This document shows, piece after piece, positions 4,002 through 11,681 of a DNA stretch of 11,681 nt. The stretch comes from QHCE01 sp038260095 (GTDB lineage Bacteria; Actinomycetota; Actinomycetes; Mycobacteriales; QHCE01). A model generated the notes under the pieces. The model was not told the DNA's origin. It did not search any database and worked only from the letters and a program-made list of their open reading frames with translations. A program made the translations under genes and the position numbers. The first letter of the stretch is position 1, and each line of letters opens with the position of its first letter. Location of the stretch: NCBI GenBank assembly GCA_038260095.1, contig JBBSOC010000066.1, positions 1 to 11,681 of the forward strand. Reading direction: 5' to 3'.

Positions 4002-6713
4002 GTGGACATCGACCCCGAAGAGACTCGCGAATGGCTCGAATCGCTGGATGCGGTAGTCGAACATGCTGGTGAACCGCGCGCTCGCTATCTCATGCACACG
4101 CTGCTGCGCCACGCCGGTGCCAGCAACGTCAGCGTAGGGGAGCTACGCAGCACCGACTACGTCAACACCATCCCCCCGGAGCAGGAGCCGGCGTTCCCCG
4201 GCGATGAGGAGCTAGAGCGGCGCATTCGTTCCTACATCCGCTGGAATGCCGCGATCATGGTGCACCGAGCGCAGCGTCCCGGAGTTGAGGTCGGCGGCCA
4301 CATCTCTACGTATGCATCCTCAGCCGCGATGTATGAGGTGGGCTTTAACCACTTCTTCCGTGGAAAAGAACACCCCGGCGGAGGCGACCAGATCTTCTTT
4401 CAAGGGCACGCCTCACCCGGCATGTACGCCCGCGCCTTTCTGGAGGGCCGGCTCAGCCAGGATCAGCTGGATGGCTTCCGTCAGGAGCTCTCCCATCCCG
4501 GTGGTGGCCTATCAAGCTACCCACACCCCCGGCTTATGCCAGATTTCTGGGAGTTTCCCACCGTATCCATGGGATTGGGGCCTATCGGCGCCATCTATCA
4601 AGCTAGGTTCAACCGCTACTTGATGGCACGTGACTTCAAGGACACCAGTGACCAGCGGGTCTGGGCATTCTTGGGTGATGGGGAGATGGATGAGCCAGAA
4701 TCGTTAGGTGCCATCGGTGTGGCCGCGCGCGAGCAGCTGGACAACCTCACCTTTGTGGTCAACTGCAATCTGCAACGGCTCGACGGTCCAGTGCGGGGCA
4801 ACGGCAAAATCATTCAAGAGCTCGAAGGCATCTTCCGCGGTGCGGGCTGGAATGTAATCAAAGTGGTATGGGGCCGAGAGTGGGATGCACTATTAGCCGC
4901 GGATACCGACGGGGCACTGCTCAAAATCATGAACGAGACCCTGGACGGGGACTATCAAACATACAAAGCCGAATCCGGCGGGTACGTTCGGGAACACTTC
5001 TTCGGCCGCGACCCGCGCGCCAAGGCGCTGGTGGAGCAGCTCTCCGATGACGAGGTGTGGAAGCTGCGTCGCGGCGGGCACGACTACCGCAAGCTGTATG
5101 CGGCCTATCACGCGGCGGTGACCCATACTGGGAGACCAACCGTGATTCTGGCCAAGACGGTGAAGGGCTGGACGCTGGGCAGTCACTTCGAGTCCCGTAA
5201 CGCCACTCACCAGATGAAAAAACTCGCCGCGGAAGATCTAGCGGGCTTCCGGGATCGACTGCGACTACCGATTCCCGATTCGGCACTGGACAAAACGCTG
5301 CCACCTTATTACCACCCGGGTAAGGATTCCGCCGAGTTCGAGTACCTCATGCGGCGACGCCAGGAACTCGGCGGTCCATTGCCGCAGCGCAGTGTGCGAG
5401 CTAAACCGCTTGCGCTGCCGCCCACTTCGACGTATGCCCCGTTTATGAAAGGCTCGGGGAAGCAGTCAGTTGCCACAACGATGGCGTTCGTTCGTATTCT
5501 CAAAGACCTGATGAAAGACCGAGAAATCGGGCGCAGGTTTGTGCCGATTATCCCCGATGAGGCCCGCACTTTCGGAATGGATTCGCTGTTTCCTACCGCA
5601 AAGATTTACTCTCACCTAGGCCAGCGCTATACCAGTGTGGACCGGGAGCTGATGCTGGCCTACAAGGAGACTGAATCCGGTCAGATCCTGCACGAGGGGA
5701 TCAACGAGGCGGGCTCGGCGGCATCGTTCACCGCGGCGGGCAGCTCATATGCCACCCACGGCGAGCACATGATCCCGGTGTACATCTTCTACTCCATGTT
5801 CGGTTTCCAGCGCACAGGCGACGCATTTTGGCAGGCAGCTGACCAAATGGCCCGGGGCTTCATCCTTGGTGCAACGGCGGGGCGCACCACGCTCAACGGC
5901 GAGGGTCTGCAACACCAAGATGGCCACTCCCAACTGCTGGCGGCCAGCAATCCTGCCGTGGTCGCCTATGACCCGGCGTGGTCCTATGAGGTCGCGATCA
6001 TCGTGGAGCACGGACTGCGTCGGATGTACGGCGAGCCACAACCTGATGTGGACCCCAACGTCTTCTACTACCTCACCATCTACAACGAGCCCGTGGCACA
6101 ACCTGCCGCTCCAGAAAACCTGGATGTCGACGGCGTGCGGCGTGGTCTTTATCTCTACTCGGCTGCGCCGAAAGACTTGCTGAGTTCGGCTGCGCCGAAA
6201 GAGTTACTGAGTTCGGCTGCGCCGAAAGAGTTACTGGGCTCAGCTGCGCCGGCTGCCCAGATTCTTGCCTCCGGCGTGGCACTGCCGTGGGCAGTGCGGG
6301 CACAACAGATGCTGGCCCAAGACTGGGGCGTGGGCGCCGATGTGTGGTCGGTAACGTCGTGGAACGAGCTACGACGCGACGCGGTGGCTGCCGAACAGGC
6401 GGTGCTACTGCGGCCCGACCAACCGGGTCGCACGCCGTATGTGACCAGCAAACTTGCTGGCGCCACTGGGCCGTTCGTCGCGGTGAGCGACTGGATGCGC
6501 TTGGTGCCTGACCAGATCGCTCGGTGGGTACCTGGTGACTACACCAGCCTAGGCACCGATGGATTCGGGCGCTCGGATACCCGCGCCGCGTTACGTAGGT
6601 TTTTCCATGTTGACGCGGAGTCGATCACCGTGGCCGTGCTGCGCGAGCTGGTGCGTCGCGGGGAGTATCCGGCGCAACGACTGCACGATGCCATCAACAC
6701 CTACGCGAACTAG
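4002..6713 (+). CDS. aceE: Pyruvate dehydrogenase E1 component, homodimeric type
   Basis: AceE uses thiamine diphosphate to decarboxylate pyruvate and passes the acetyl unit to the lipoyl E2 of the pyruvate dehydrogenase complex, yielding acetyl-CoA. The 903-residue length matches single-chain actinobacterial E1 (about 900 or slightly more). The cofactor motif begins at GDGEMDEPESLGA (225-237) and closes with NCN at 254-256. Other family blocks are GGHISTYASSA (98-108), FFRGKEHPGGGDQ (118-130) and NEAGSAASF in the second half. Start: the GTG at 4002 has AAGGG five to six bases upstream. An unusual tandem repeat inserts at residues 720-750, between the central and C-terminal domains. It opens a plus-strand run with the fatty-acid genes; fabD starts 75 bases after its stop. 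Confidence 0.97.
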   Translation: MDIDPEETREWLESLDAVVEHAGEPRARYLMHTLLRHAGASNVSVGELRSTDYVNTIPPEQEPAFPGDEELERRIRSYIRWNAAIMVHRAQRPGVEVGGHISTYASSAAMYEVGFNHFFRGKEHPGGGDQIFFQGHASPGMYARAFLEGRLSQDQLDGFRQELSHPGGGLSSYPHPRLMPDFWEFPTVSMGLGPIGAIYQARFNRYLMARDFKDTSDQRVWAFLGDGEMDEPESLGAIGVAAREQLDNLTFVVNCNLQRLDGPVRGNGKIIQELEGIFRGAGWNVIKVVWGREWDALLAADTDGALLKIMNETLDGDYQTYKAESGGYVREHFFGRDPRAKALVEQLSDDEVWKLRRGGHDYRKLYAAYHAAVTHTGRPTVILAKTVKGWTLGSHFESRNATHQMKKLAAEDLAGFRDRLRLPIPDSALDKTLPPYYHPGKDSAEFEYLMRRRQELGGPLPQRSVRAKPLALPPTSTYAPFMKGSGKQSVATTMAFVRILKDLMKDREIGRRFVPIIPDEARTFGMDSLFPTAKIYSHLGQRYTSVDRELMLAYKETESGQILHEGINEAGSAASFTAAGSSYATHGEHMIPVYIFYSMFGFQRTGDAFWQAADQMARGFILGATAGRTTLNGEGLQHQDGHSQLLAASNPAVVAYDPAWSYEVAIIVEHGLRRMYGEPQPDVDPNVFYYLTIYNEPVAQPAAPENLDVDGVRRGLYLYSAAPKDLLSSAAPKELLSSAAPKELLGSAAPAAQILASGVALPWAVRAQQMLAQDWGVGADVWSVTSWNELRRDAVAAEQAVLLRPDQPGRTPYVTSKLAGATGPFVAVSDWMRLVPDQIARWVPGDYTSLGTDGFGRSDTRAALRRFFHVDAESITVAVLRELVRRGEYPAQRLHDAINTYAN
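6159..6251 (+). repeat. In-frame 27-bp tandem repeat inside aceE
   Basis: Three 27-base units (6159-6185, 6186-6212, 6213-6239) and a 12-base partial fourth encode SAAPKDLLS, SAAPKELLS, SAAPKELLG and SAAP. Units two and three differ by two adjacent bases at the end. The insertion sits just before AAQILASGVA, where other E1 enzymes have only a short link between domains. The frame is kept, so the enzyme should fold with a longer surface loop. The high identity between units suggests recent expansion by slippage. Confidence 0.92.
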
Positions 6714-6788
6714 CGGCTGTGACGGTAACGGCGAGGCGACGGTGCAAGTACATCCTCAACTAAATCCCAACTCTAATTTGACTGACTG

Positions 6789-8072
6789 GTGAGTAACCAT
6801 AAAGCTTCGAATATGGTCGTAGCCGTAGTAGCACCGGGGCAAGGTGCGCAGAAGCCTGGTTTCCTCACCCCATGGCTGGAGCTGCCCCGCGCGGCCGCCC
6901 AACTGAGCTGGTGGTCGCAGCTAGCTGGAACTGACCTGCTTCGGCTCGGCACAGTGGCCGATGCGGCCGAGATCAAAGACACTGCCAAAACTCAGCCGCT
7001 ACTGGTTGCCGCGGGGCTGCTCGCCGCGGCCCAGTTGCCGATGGACGACGTCAGCGTAGTCGCCGGGCACAGCGTAGGTGAGATCGTGGCGGCGCAGCTG
7101 TCGGGCGTGCTCAGCGCGGAAGCGGCAATCGGCCTCGCCGCCCTTCGGGGGGCGCAGATGGCCGCAGCCTGCGCGCTGGCCCCCACCGGCATGAGCGCGC
7201 TGCTGGGCGGAGACCCAGAGACGGTGGCCGAACATGTGGCCGCGGCGGGTCTATTCGCGGCTAACCGCAACAGCGCGAGTCAAGTCGTCGTCGCCGGCCC
7301 ACTGAAAGGTCTGCAACAACTTGCTGAGCATCCGCCACCTCGCACGCGAGTAGTCCCATTGGAAGTCGCGGGCGCCTTCCACACGGCAGCCATGCAACCA
7401 GCGCAGGATGCCTTGGCCCGGTTGGCGATGGGAATCACGGTCAGCGATCCACACAAGATCATGATCTCTAACGCTGACGGCACGGCAGTGCACTCAGGTA
7501 CGGCAACGCTAAGTCGCCTGGTGGCACAGCTGACCCTTCCGGTTCGTTGGGACCTATGCCAGGCGTGCCTGGTTGATTTAGGCGTCACCGCCATCATCGA
7601 GCTTCCACCCGCTGGCACCCTGATCGGGCTCGCGCGGCGTGAACTTAAAGGGGGCGGGCTTAGAGGCACCGAATTGAGAGGCGTCGAGTTTAGAGGCATC
7701 GAACTGCTTGCGATCAATACCCCCGACGACCTGGCAGCCGCGCGGGCTCTGATTGCCCGCCACGGGCCGCTCAGCAGCGAACCTTCTATGCACTTTCAGA
7801 TTGTGGTCACCGCGGCGGCCGGTATTTTTGAGCCTGCCGAGCTCACCGAAGGCGCTTGGGTTGACCGCACCACAACTATCGGGTTGGTGCGCAATCGGCA
7901 AGGAGATGTGCCGATAAAAGCGCCAGGTACCGGCATACTCACCGAATGGCTTGCCGATCCTGGCGATCCTGTGGCAAACGGTCAACCTGTAGCCCGGGTG
8001 CAAACTGATTCCGGGCTCAACGCTGAGGCCAGCCACCAATCCCTGAGCAGCACAGCAAGGACACCAGCATGA
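6789..8072 (+). CDS. fabD: Malonyl-CoA:ACP transacylase with C-terminal lipoyl/biotinyl-like domain
   Basis: FabD moves malonyl from CoA to acyl carrier protein to feed chain elongation. The transferase part covers about residues 9-325: APGQGAQ (15-21), the nucleophile motif GHSVGE with Ser95, Arg120, and the catalytic His198 in GAFHTA. Residues 286-305 form a five-residue repeat insertion. Residues 334-405 add a domain resembling the hammerhead fold of lipoyl and biotinyl carriers (VPIKAPGTGILTEWL, then DPGDPVANGQPVARV). The position of the usual modified lysine appears to be Gln371. At 427 residues it is about 100-120 longer than plain FabD. The GTG at 6789 lacks a clear ribosome binding site; an ATG at 6813, nearer the conserved start, is an alternative. 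Its stop overlaps the fabH start as ATGA. Confidence 0.93.
   Translation: MSNHKASNMVVAVVAPGQGAQKPGFLTPWLELPRAAAQLSWWSQLAGTDLLRLGTVADAAEIKDTAKTQPLLVAAGLLAAAQLPMDDVSVVAGHSVGEIVAAQLSGVLSAEAAIGLAALRGAQMAAACALAPTGMSALLGGDPETVAEHVAAAGLFAANRNSASQVVVAGPLKGLQQLAEHPPPRTRVVPLEVAGAFHTAAMQPAQDALARLAMGITVSDPHKIMISNADGTAVHSGTATLSRLVAQLTLPVRWDLCQACLVDLGVTAIIELPPAGTLIGLARRELKGGGLRGTELRGVEFRGIELLAINTPDDLAAARALIARHGPLSSEPSMHFQIVVTAAAGIFEPAELTEGAWVDRTTTIGLVRNRQGDVPIKAPGTGILTEWLADPGDPVANGQPVARVQTDSGLNAEASHQSLSSTARTPA
7644..7703 (+). repeat. In-frame 15-bp degenerate tandem repeat inside fabD
   Basis: Four 15-base units at 7644, 7659, 7674 and 7689 encode LKGGG, LRGTE, LRGVE and FRGIE. The last three share the core TAGAGGC or TGAGAGGC followed by NNCGA. 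Ordinary FabD proteins have about one such unit here, in the link between RREL and the final NTPDDL helix. The unit pattern resembles a pentapeptide repeat but is too short to form that fold. It probably extends a surface loop far from the active site. Confidence 0.85.
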
Positions 8073-9037
8073 GTTTCTCGCTTCCGACGATCCTCCCCGG
8101 TAGGGGTGCGCGCGTCGTCGCGCTGGGGCACTACCAACCGTCTCGGATCGTGACCAATGCCGAACTGTCTAGCCGCATCGACACCACTGACGAGTGGATT
8201 CGCTCCCGGGTGGGGGTGCGGACTCGCCATATCGCCGCTCCCGAGGAGTCAGTGACGGATATGGCCACGGCGGCCGCGGTGAAGGCGCTAGAGGCGAGTG
8301 GGTTGGCGGCCAGCGCGATCGATTTGGTTACCGTTGCTACCTGCACCCCAGTCATACCGCTACCAAACGTGGCCACTCAGGTCGCCGCCGCGCTGCACAT
8401 CAATGCGCCTGCCGCTTACGACATCAACACCGCATGTTCAGGTTTTAGTTACGCCCTGGCTACCGCCCACCATGCGATCTTGGCCGGTTCAGCACGCCAC
8501 GCGCTGGTCATTGGTGCCGAGAAGCTCTCGGATTGGACGGACTGGAACGACCGCACTACCTGCGTGATCTTCGGAGATGGCGCGGGCGCGGCAGTCGTGA
8601 GCGCGTCCGATACTGAAGGTATCGGTCCAGTGGTGTGGGGCAGTGACGGCGTGCAAGGCTCAACCCTGCGTGTGGAAAGCCGCGACGGAAAAATCCAGCA
8701 AGATGGTCAGAAAGTGTTTCGCTGGGCTACCAGTTCCCTCGCGCCCATTGCGATGTCGGCTTGCAAGCAAGCCGGCATCGAACCCGCGGAGCTTGCCGCG
8801 TTCATTCCGCACCAAGCCAACGTGCGGATCGTTGATTTGATCGCCGGAAAACTTGGGCTTGGTGCTGCCGTGGTCGCGCGAGACATCATTGAGTCCGGAA
8901 ACACGTCCTCGGCGTCAATTCCCATGGCACTGTCCAAGCTCACCGAGCAACGCCAGATCCCGTCGGGAGCTCCTGTACTGCTATTCGGATTCGGCGGAGG
9001 CCTCACCTACGCCGGGCAGGTCATTGCGAGTCCGTAA
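8069..9037 (+). CDS. fabH: 3-oxoacyl-ACP synthase III (FabH)
   Basis: FabH condenses an acyl-CoA starter with malonyl-ACP to begin type II fatty-acid synthesis. The 322-residue length is typical. The catalytic triad is visible: Cys123 in DINTACSGF, His248 in IPHQANVRI and Asn278 in ESGNTSSAS. The N-terminal block TTDEWIRSRVGVRTRHIA (39-56) and the glycine-rich end FGFGGGLTYAG are family hallmarks. Starter choice (acetyl, branched or longer acyl-CoA) cannot be read from the sequence. The ATG overlaps the fabD stop by four bases, and AAGGA lies about eight bases upstream, pointing to coupled translation. A 67-base gap follows before acpP. Confidence 0.96.
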   Translation: MSFSLPTILPGRGARVVALGHYQPSRIVTNAELSSRIDTTDEWIRSRVGVRTRHIAAPEESVTDMATAAAVKALEASGLAASAIDLVTVATCTPVIPLPNVATQVAAALHINAPAAYDINTACSGFSYALATAHHAILAGSARHALVIGAEKLSDWTDWNDRTTCVIFGDGAGAAVVSASDTEGIGPVVWGSDGVQGSTLRVESRDGKIQQDGQKVFRWATSSLAPIAMSACKQAGIEPAELAAFIPHQANVRIVDLIAGKLGLGAAVVARDIIESGNTSSASIPMALSKLTEQRQIPSGAPVLLFGFGGGLTYAGQVIASP

Positions 9038-9092
9038 GCTACCTGCGCGCGCTCTGGCATCCGGCCAACGTGCGTTTCACTACCGGCATATG

Positions 9093-9098
9093 AGAGGA
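9093..9098 (+). promoter_or_regulatory. Ribosome binding site that fixes the acpP start
   Basis: AGAGGA lies six bases before the GTG at 9105. It selects this start over a much longer in-frame opening that reaches back to 8853 inside fabH. Confidence 0.75.
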
Positions 9099-9104
9099 AA
9101 TCAC

Positions 9105-9359
9105 GTGAGCCAGCCAGCAACCGACGCCGAGATTCGGCAGGGACTCGCAGAAATTCTAGAAGAGATCGCAGACGTCGATCCGGCAAACGCCACCGACGAC
9201 AAGTCGTTCACTGACGACTTGGAAGTCGACTCGCTGTCCATGGTGGAGGTCGTGATGGCCGCGCAGGACAGGTTCGGCGTGGAAATCCCCGATGAGGACG
9301 TCCAGCAGCTCAAGACCGTAGGGGACGCCGTCTCCTACATCTCGAAGCGGCAGAAGTGA
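9105..9359 (+). CDS. acpP: Acyl carrier protein
   Basis: The small acidic carrier holds growing acyl chains on a phosphopantetheine arm. With the GTG start at 9105 it has 84 residues, normal for a bacterial ACP. The attachment motif is EVDSLSMVEVV, with Ser43 in Asp-Ser-Leu as the modified residue. The following helix, DRFGVEIPDEDVQQLKTVGDAV, is typical. The C-terminus stops at KRQK without the long tail seen in mycobacterial AcpM, so the protein resembles the Streptomyces and Pseudonocardiales type. Its TGA overlaps the fabF GTG as GTGA, so translation is probably coupled. Confidence 0.96.
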   Translation: MSQPATDAEIRQGLAEILEEIADVDPANATDDKSFTDDLEVDSLSMVEVVMAAQDRFGVEIPDEDVQQLKTVGDAVSYISKRQK

Positions 9360-10579
9360 ATTCTCACCACGAGTGCGTCGTCGTCACCGGGCTGGGTGCA
9401 ACCACCCCGCTCGGTGGCGATGTTGCCAGTACCTGGGACGGCTTGTTGGCCGGACGCTGCGGTGTGCGCGCGCTGGAAACGCAGTGGGCGCAAGAGCTAC
9501 CGGTGAAGATCGCCGCTTCACTCGCACAGGAGCCAACGGAAAAAATCAAACCCGTTCAGGCGCGGCGCATGGACCGTTGCACACAGGTTGCAATCGTGGC
9601 CGCCCGTGAAGCATGGGCTGACGCCGGAACGCCAGAAATCGATCCCGAACGGCTCGCGGTCGCCGTCGGTAGCGGCTTTGCCGGAGTATTAACCGTGCTC
9701 AGCCAAGAACACATCCGCCGCACCGATGGATACAAACGGGTCTCTCCGTTGTCGGTGCCCATGCTGATGCCCAACGGCCCCGCGGCCATGGTCGGTCTCG
9801 ACCTTGGTGCTCGCGCTGGAGCGCACACCACCGTTTCAGCCTGCGCCTCGGGTGCGGAGTCGCTGTCGTTGGGCCTGGACATCATTCGAGCCGGCCGTGC
9901 CGACATGGTGCTCGTCGGCGGGGCTGAGGCATGTATCCATCCGTTGGTGCTCAGCGGTTTCTCCCAGATGCGTGCCCTATCCACTCGCAATGACGAGCCC
10001 CAGCGCGCTTCCCGACCGTTTGACAAGGCCCGCGATGGGTTCGTGCTCGCTGAAGGCGCGGGTGCCATCGTATTGGAGCGGGCCGACCATGCCCAGGCCC
10101 GTGGTGTGCGTATCTATGCCGCGCTTGCCGGCGCCGGCGTGACCTCCGATGCTCACGATGTGGTGCAGCCGCACCCGCAAGGAGCTGGAGCCGCTAGAGC
10201 TATTACCGCGGCCCTGCGTGCCGCCGGCCTGGATCGGCGCGACGTGACGCATGTTAACGCCCACGCCACCTCCACGCCTGCCGGTGACGCGCCTGAAGCT
10301 GAAGCCATCCGCGCCGCAATCGGTGACCACGCAGTGGTTACCGCACCCAAGGGCAGTCTGGGTCACCTGCTCGGTGCTGCTGGCACCGTCGAGGCAATTG
10401 CCACCGTGTTGGCGATCTACCACGGCGTTATTCCACCCACGATCAACCTCGAGGAGCTCGACGAGCGAGTGCGGCTCGACATTGCCACCAAACCTCGAGA
10501 GGCAACAATTCAAGCCGCGGTCAACGATTCGTTCGGCTTCGGCGGCCATAACGTTGCGGTCGCTTTCACTGCCGTATAG
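9356..10579 (+). CDS. fabF: Beta-ketoacyl-ACP synthase II (FabF / KasA-like)
   Basis: This condensing enzyme extends acyl-ACP by two carbons per cycle using malonyl-ACP. The 407 residues carry the thiolase-fold motifs of KAS I/II enzymes: the nucleophile Cys163 in VSACASGAESL, His303 in NAHATSTPAGD, Lys332 and His337 in APKGSLGHLLGAAG, and the C-terminal FGFGGHN loop. The active-site set is complete, so it is not a chain-length factor. There is one such gene here, unlike the kasA-kasB pair of mycobacteria. It starts with GTG overlapping the acpP stop and ends 28 bases before accD. Confidence 0.95.
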   Translation: MNSHHECVVVTGLGATTPLGGDVASTWDGLLAGRCGVRALETQWAQELPVKIAASLAQEPTEKIKPVQARRMDRCTQVAIVAAREAWADAGTPEIDPERLAVAVGSGFAGVLTVLSQEHIRRTDGYKRVSPLSVPMLMPNGPAAMVGLDLGARAGAHTTVSACASGAESLSLGLDIIRAGRADMVLVGGAEACIHPLVLSGFSQMRALSTRNDEPQRASRPFDKARDGFVLAEGAGAIVLERADHAQARGVRIYAALAGAGVTSDAHDVVQPHPQGAGAARAITAALRAAGLDRRDVTHVNAHATSTPAGDAPEAEAIRAAIGDHAVVTAPKGSLGHLLGAAGTVEAIATVLAIYHGVIPPTINLEELDERVRLDIATKPREATIQAAVNDSFGFGGHNVAVAFTAV

Positions 10580-10597
10580 CGCATCGCTCACCTACCC

Positions 10598-10601
10598 GGA
10601 G
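10598..10601 (+). promoter_or_regulatory. Ribosome binding site for accD
   Basis: GGAG stands six bases before the ATG at 10608, inside the 28-base gap after fabF. It supports that start for a gene that runs off the window. Confidence 0.6.
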
Positions 10602-10607
10602 ATCACT

Positions 10608-11681
10608 ATGCCGACACCCACAGCAGCACCTCCTGTAGCAACGCCGCTTCGCCAGCCTAGCTCCACGGCTGTTACAGATGAGCCGGAGAACTTTCGCGAC
10701 CCACAGGTCCGGCTGCGAGCGCTGTTCGATTCCGGCACCTTGCGGCTACTGATCCACCAAGACAGCTCTGGTGTAGTTGTCGCTCGCGGGGAGATTGACG
10801 GGCAGAGCGCGGTCGCGTTCGCATCGGACCCGCGCTTGATGGGCGGGGCCATGGGCTCAGCAGGTTGCGCACATGTCGCGCAAGCCATCGACACGGCGGT
10901 GTCCGACCGCATTCCGGTGATCGGCTTATGGCATTCGGGCGGTGCGCGGCTGGCCGAAGGCGTGGAGGCGCTCGACGGCGTCGGTCTGGTGTTTGCCGCG
11001 ATGGTGCGCGCCTCGGGTAAGGTGCCGCAGATCTCGGTGGTGCTAGGCCCAGCGGCAGGCGGTGCCGCATATGGCCCTGCTCTCACCGACATCGTGATCA
11101 TGGGACCGGCCGGTCGCGTGTTCGTCACGGGTCCTGAGGTAGTGCGCTCAGTGACCGGCGAAGACGTGGATATGGAGCGCCTGGGCGGTCCAGAGCCGCA
11201 TGGGCGTCGTAGCGGCGTGGTGCACATCGTCAGCAAGACCGACATCGAAGCGATCGAGCAGGCGCGGGTTCTTTCGGTGCTGCTCGGCCATCAAGGTCAG
11301 CTCAGCCCGGTTGACGTTGCGGAGAACGACCCTGACCACGATATTGGCGCGCAGTATCCAGATGCGGCCAACCGGGCCTATGACGTGCGTAAAGTGGTTG
11401 ACCTGCTGCTGGACGCTCCCGGCGTGGAGCTGCACGCGAAGTGGTCACCCAATATCGTGACGTCGCTGGGTCGGTTCGCCGGGCGTACCGTTGGTGTGAT
11501 CGCCAACAACCCGCTTCGGCTAGGCGGCTGTCTGGATGCCACGTCGGCCGAGAAGTCGGCGCGGTTCGTGCGACTCTGCGACGCGCTGGGAGTACCGCTG
11601 GTTGTGCTGGTGGACGTTCCTGGCTACCTACCCGGTGTGGGTCAGGAGTGGGACGGCGTGGTGCGGCGCGGCGCAAAGCTG
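10608..11681 (+). CDS. accD: Acyl-CoA carboxylase beta (carboxyltransferase) subunit, partial
   Basis: The first 358 codons are present and the frame is open to the window edge. The product is a PccB/AccD-type carboxyltransferase that moves CO2 from a biotin carrier to acetyl- or propionyl-CoA. Visible motifs include the oxyanion-hole region HSGGARLAEGVEAL (about residues 109-122), GPAAGGAAYGPALTDI, VTGPEVVRSVTGEDVD, and in the C-terminal half VDVPGYLPGVGQEW. Position right after fabF matches AccD6 of mycobacteria, the beta subunit that supplies malonyl-CoA for FAS II. The acyl specificity is inferred from that context only. The first 25 or so residues are Pro/Ala/Thr-rich and probably disordered. 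The biotin-bearing alpha subunit is not in the window. Confidence 0.93.
   Translation, partial: MPTPTAAPPVATPLRQPSSTAVTDEPENFRDPQVRLRALFDSGTLRLLIHQDSSGVVVARGEIDGQSAVAFASDPRLMGGAMGSAGCAHVAQAIDTAVSDRIPVIGLWHSGGARLAEGVEALDGVGLVFAAMVRASGKVPQISVVLGPAAGGAAYGPALTDIVIMGPAGRVFVTGPEVVRSVTGEDVDMERLGGPEPHGRRSGVVHIVSKTDIEAIEQARVLSVLLGHQGQLSPVDVAENDPDHDIGAQYPDAANRAYDVRKVVDLLLDAPGVELHAKWSPNIVTSLGRFAGRTVGVIANNPLRLGGCLDATSAEKSARFVRLCDALGVPLVVLVDVPGYLPGVGQEWDGVVRRGAKL

Noticed and set aside
6159..6251. Tandem repeats in aceE as a CRISPR-like array
   Set aside because: The units are contiguous without spacers, stay in frame and encode part of AceE.
8853..9104. A long in-frame upstream extension of acpP starting inside fabH
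   Set aside because: The extension overlaps fabH, has no acyl-carrier features, and a good AGAGGA site points to the GTG at 9105, which gives a normal 84-residue ACP.
9977..10591. Long minus-strand frame opposite fabF
   Set aside because: The plus strand carries all catalytic motifs of FabF, and the antisense product matches no family I recognise.
10592..11245. Long minus-strand frame opposite accD
   Set aside because: It is low-complexity Pro/Ser/Thr-rich sequence, the usual shadow of a GC-rich gene; the plus strand encodes an unmistakable carboxyltransferase.

Overview
The window looks like chromosomal DNA of a moderately GC-rich actinobacterium. Evidence is the order peroxiredoxin ahpE / DUF3052 / aceE (homodimeric pyruvate dehydrogenase E1), the frequent GTG starts, and a type II fatty-acid synthase operon that ends in an acyl-CoA carboxylase beta subunit. 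Mycobacterium tuberculosis has the same ahpE-DUF3052-aceE-fabD neighbourhood. The operon here also carries fabH between fabD and acpP, as in Streptomyces and Pseudonocardiales. A Pseudonocardiales-like or related actinomycete is my best guess; genus cannot be decided from the sequence.

Layout. (1) Positions 4-56 hold an isolated copy of the last 17 codons of ahpE. (2) Positions 57-2844 hold a block with a phosphotransferase gene and an MFS exporter gene (both minus strand), then a small Phd/YefM-type antitoxin gene (plus strand) that has lost its middle and its toxin partner. (3) Positions 2847-3754 hold intact ahpE and, upstream of it on the minus strand, a DUF3052 gene; their stop and start codons overlap. 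(4) Positions 3755-4001 are a divergent promoter region with an AT-rich tandem repeat, a perfect 16-bp palindrome and a spaced 12-bp repeat. (5) From 4002 to the end, aceE, fabD, fabH, acpP, fabF and accD run on the plus strand with short gaps or 4-base overlaps.

How the genes work together. AceE makes acetyl-CoA as part of the pyruvate dehydrogenase complex. The AccD-type carboxyltransferase (with a biotinylated alpha subunit encoded elsewhere) makes malonyl-CoA or a related extender. FabD moves malonyl to the acyl carrier protein, FabH starts the chain and FabF elongates it. The segment therefore covers carbon entry into fatty-acid synthesis almost end to end. The regulator FasR, which usually sits just before fabD in actinobacteria, is absent here.

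Most notable points: the block at 57-2844 is bracketed by direct repeats of the ahpE 3' end, as expected for an insertion at that site; the antitoxin is internally deleted; aceE and fabD, which are adjacent, each carry an in-frame tandem repeat insertion; and FabD has a C-terminal lipoyl/biotinyl-like domain without the lysine that would be modified. No RNA gene, CRISPR array, transposase or integrase was seen.
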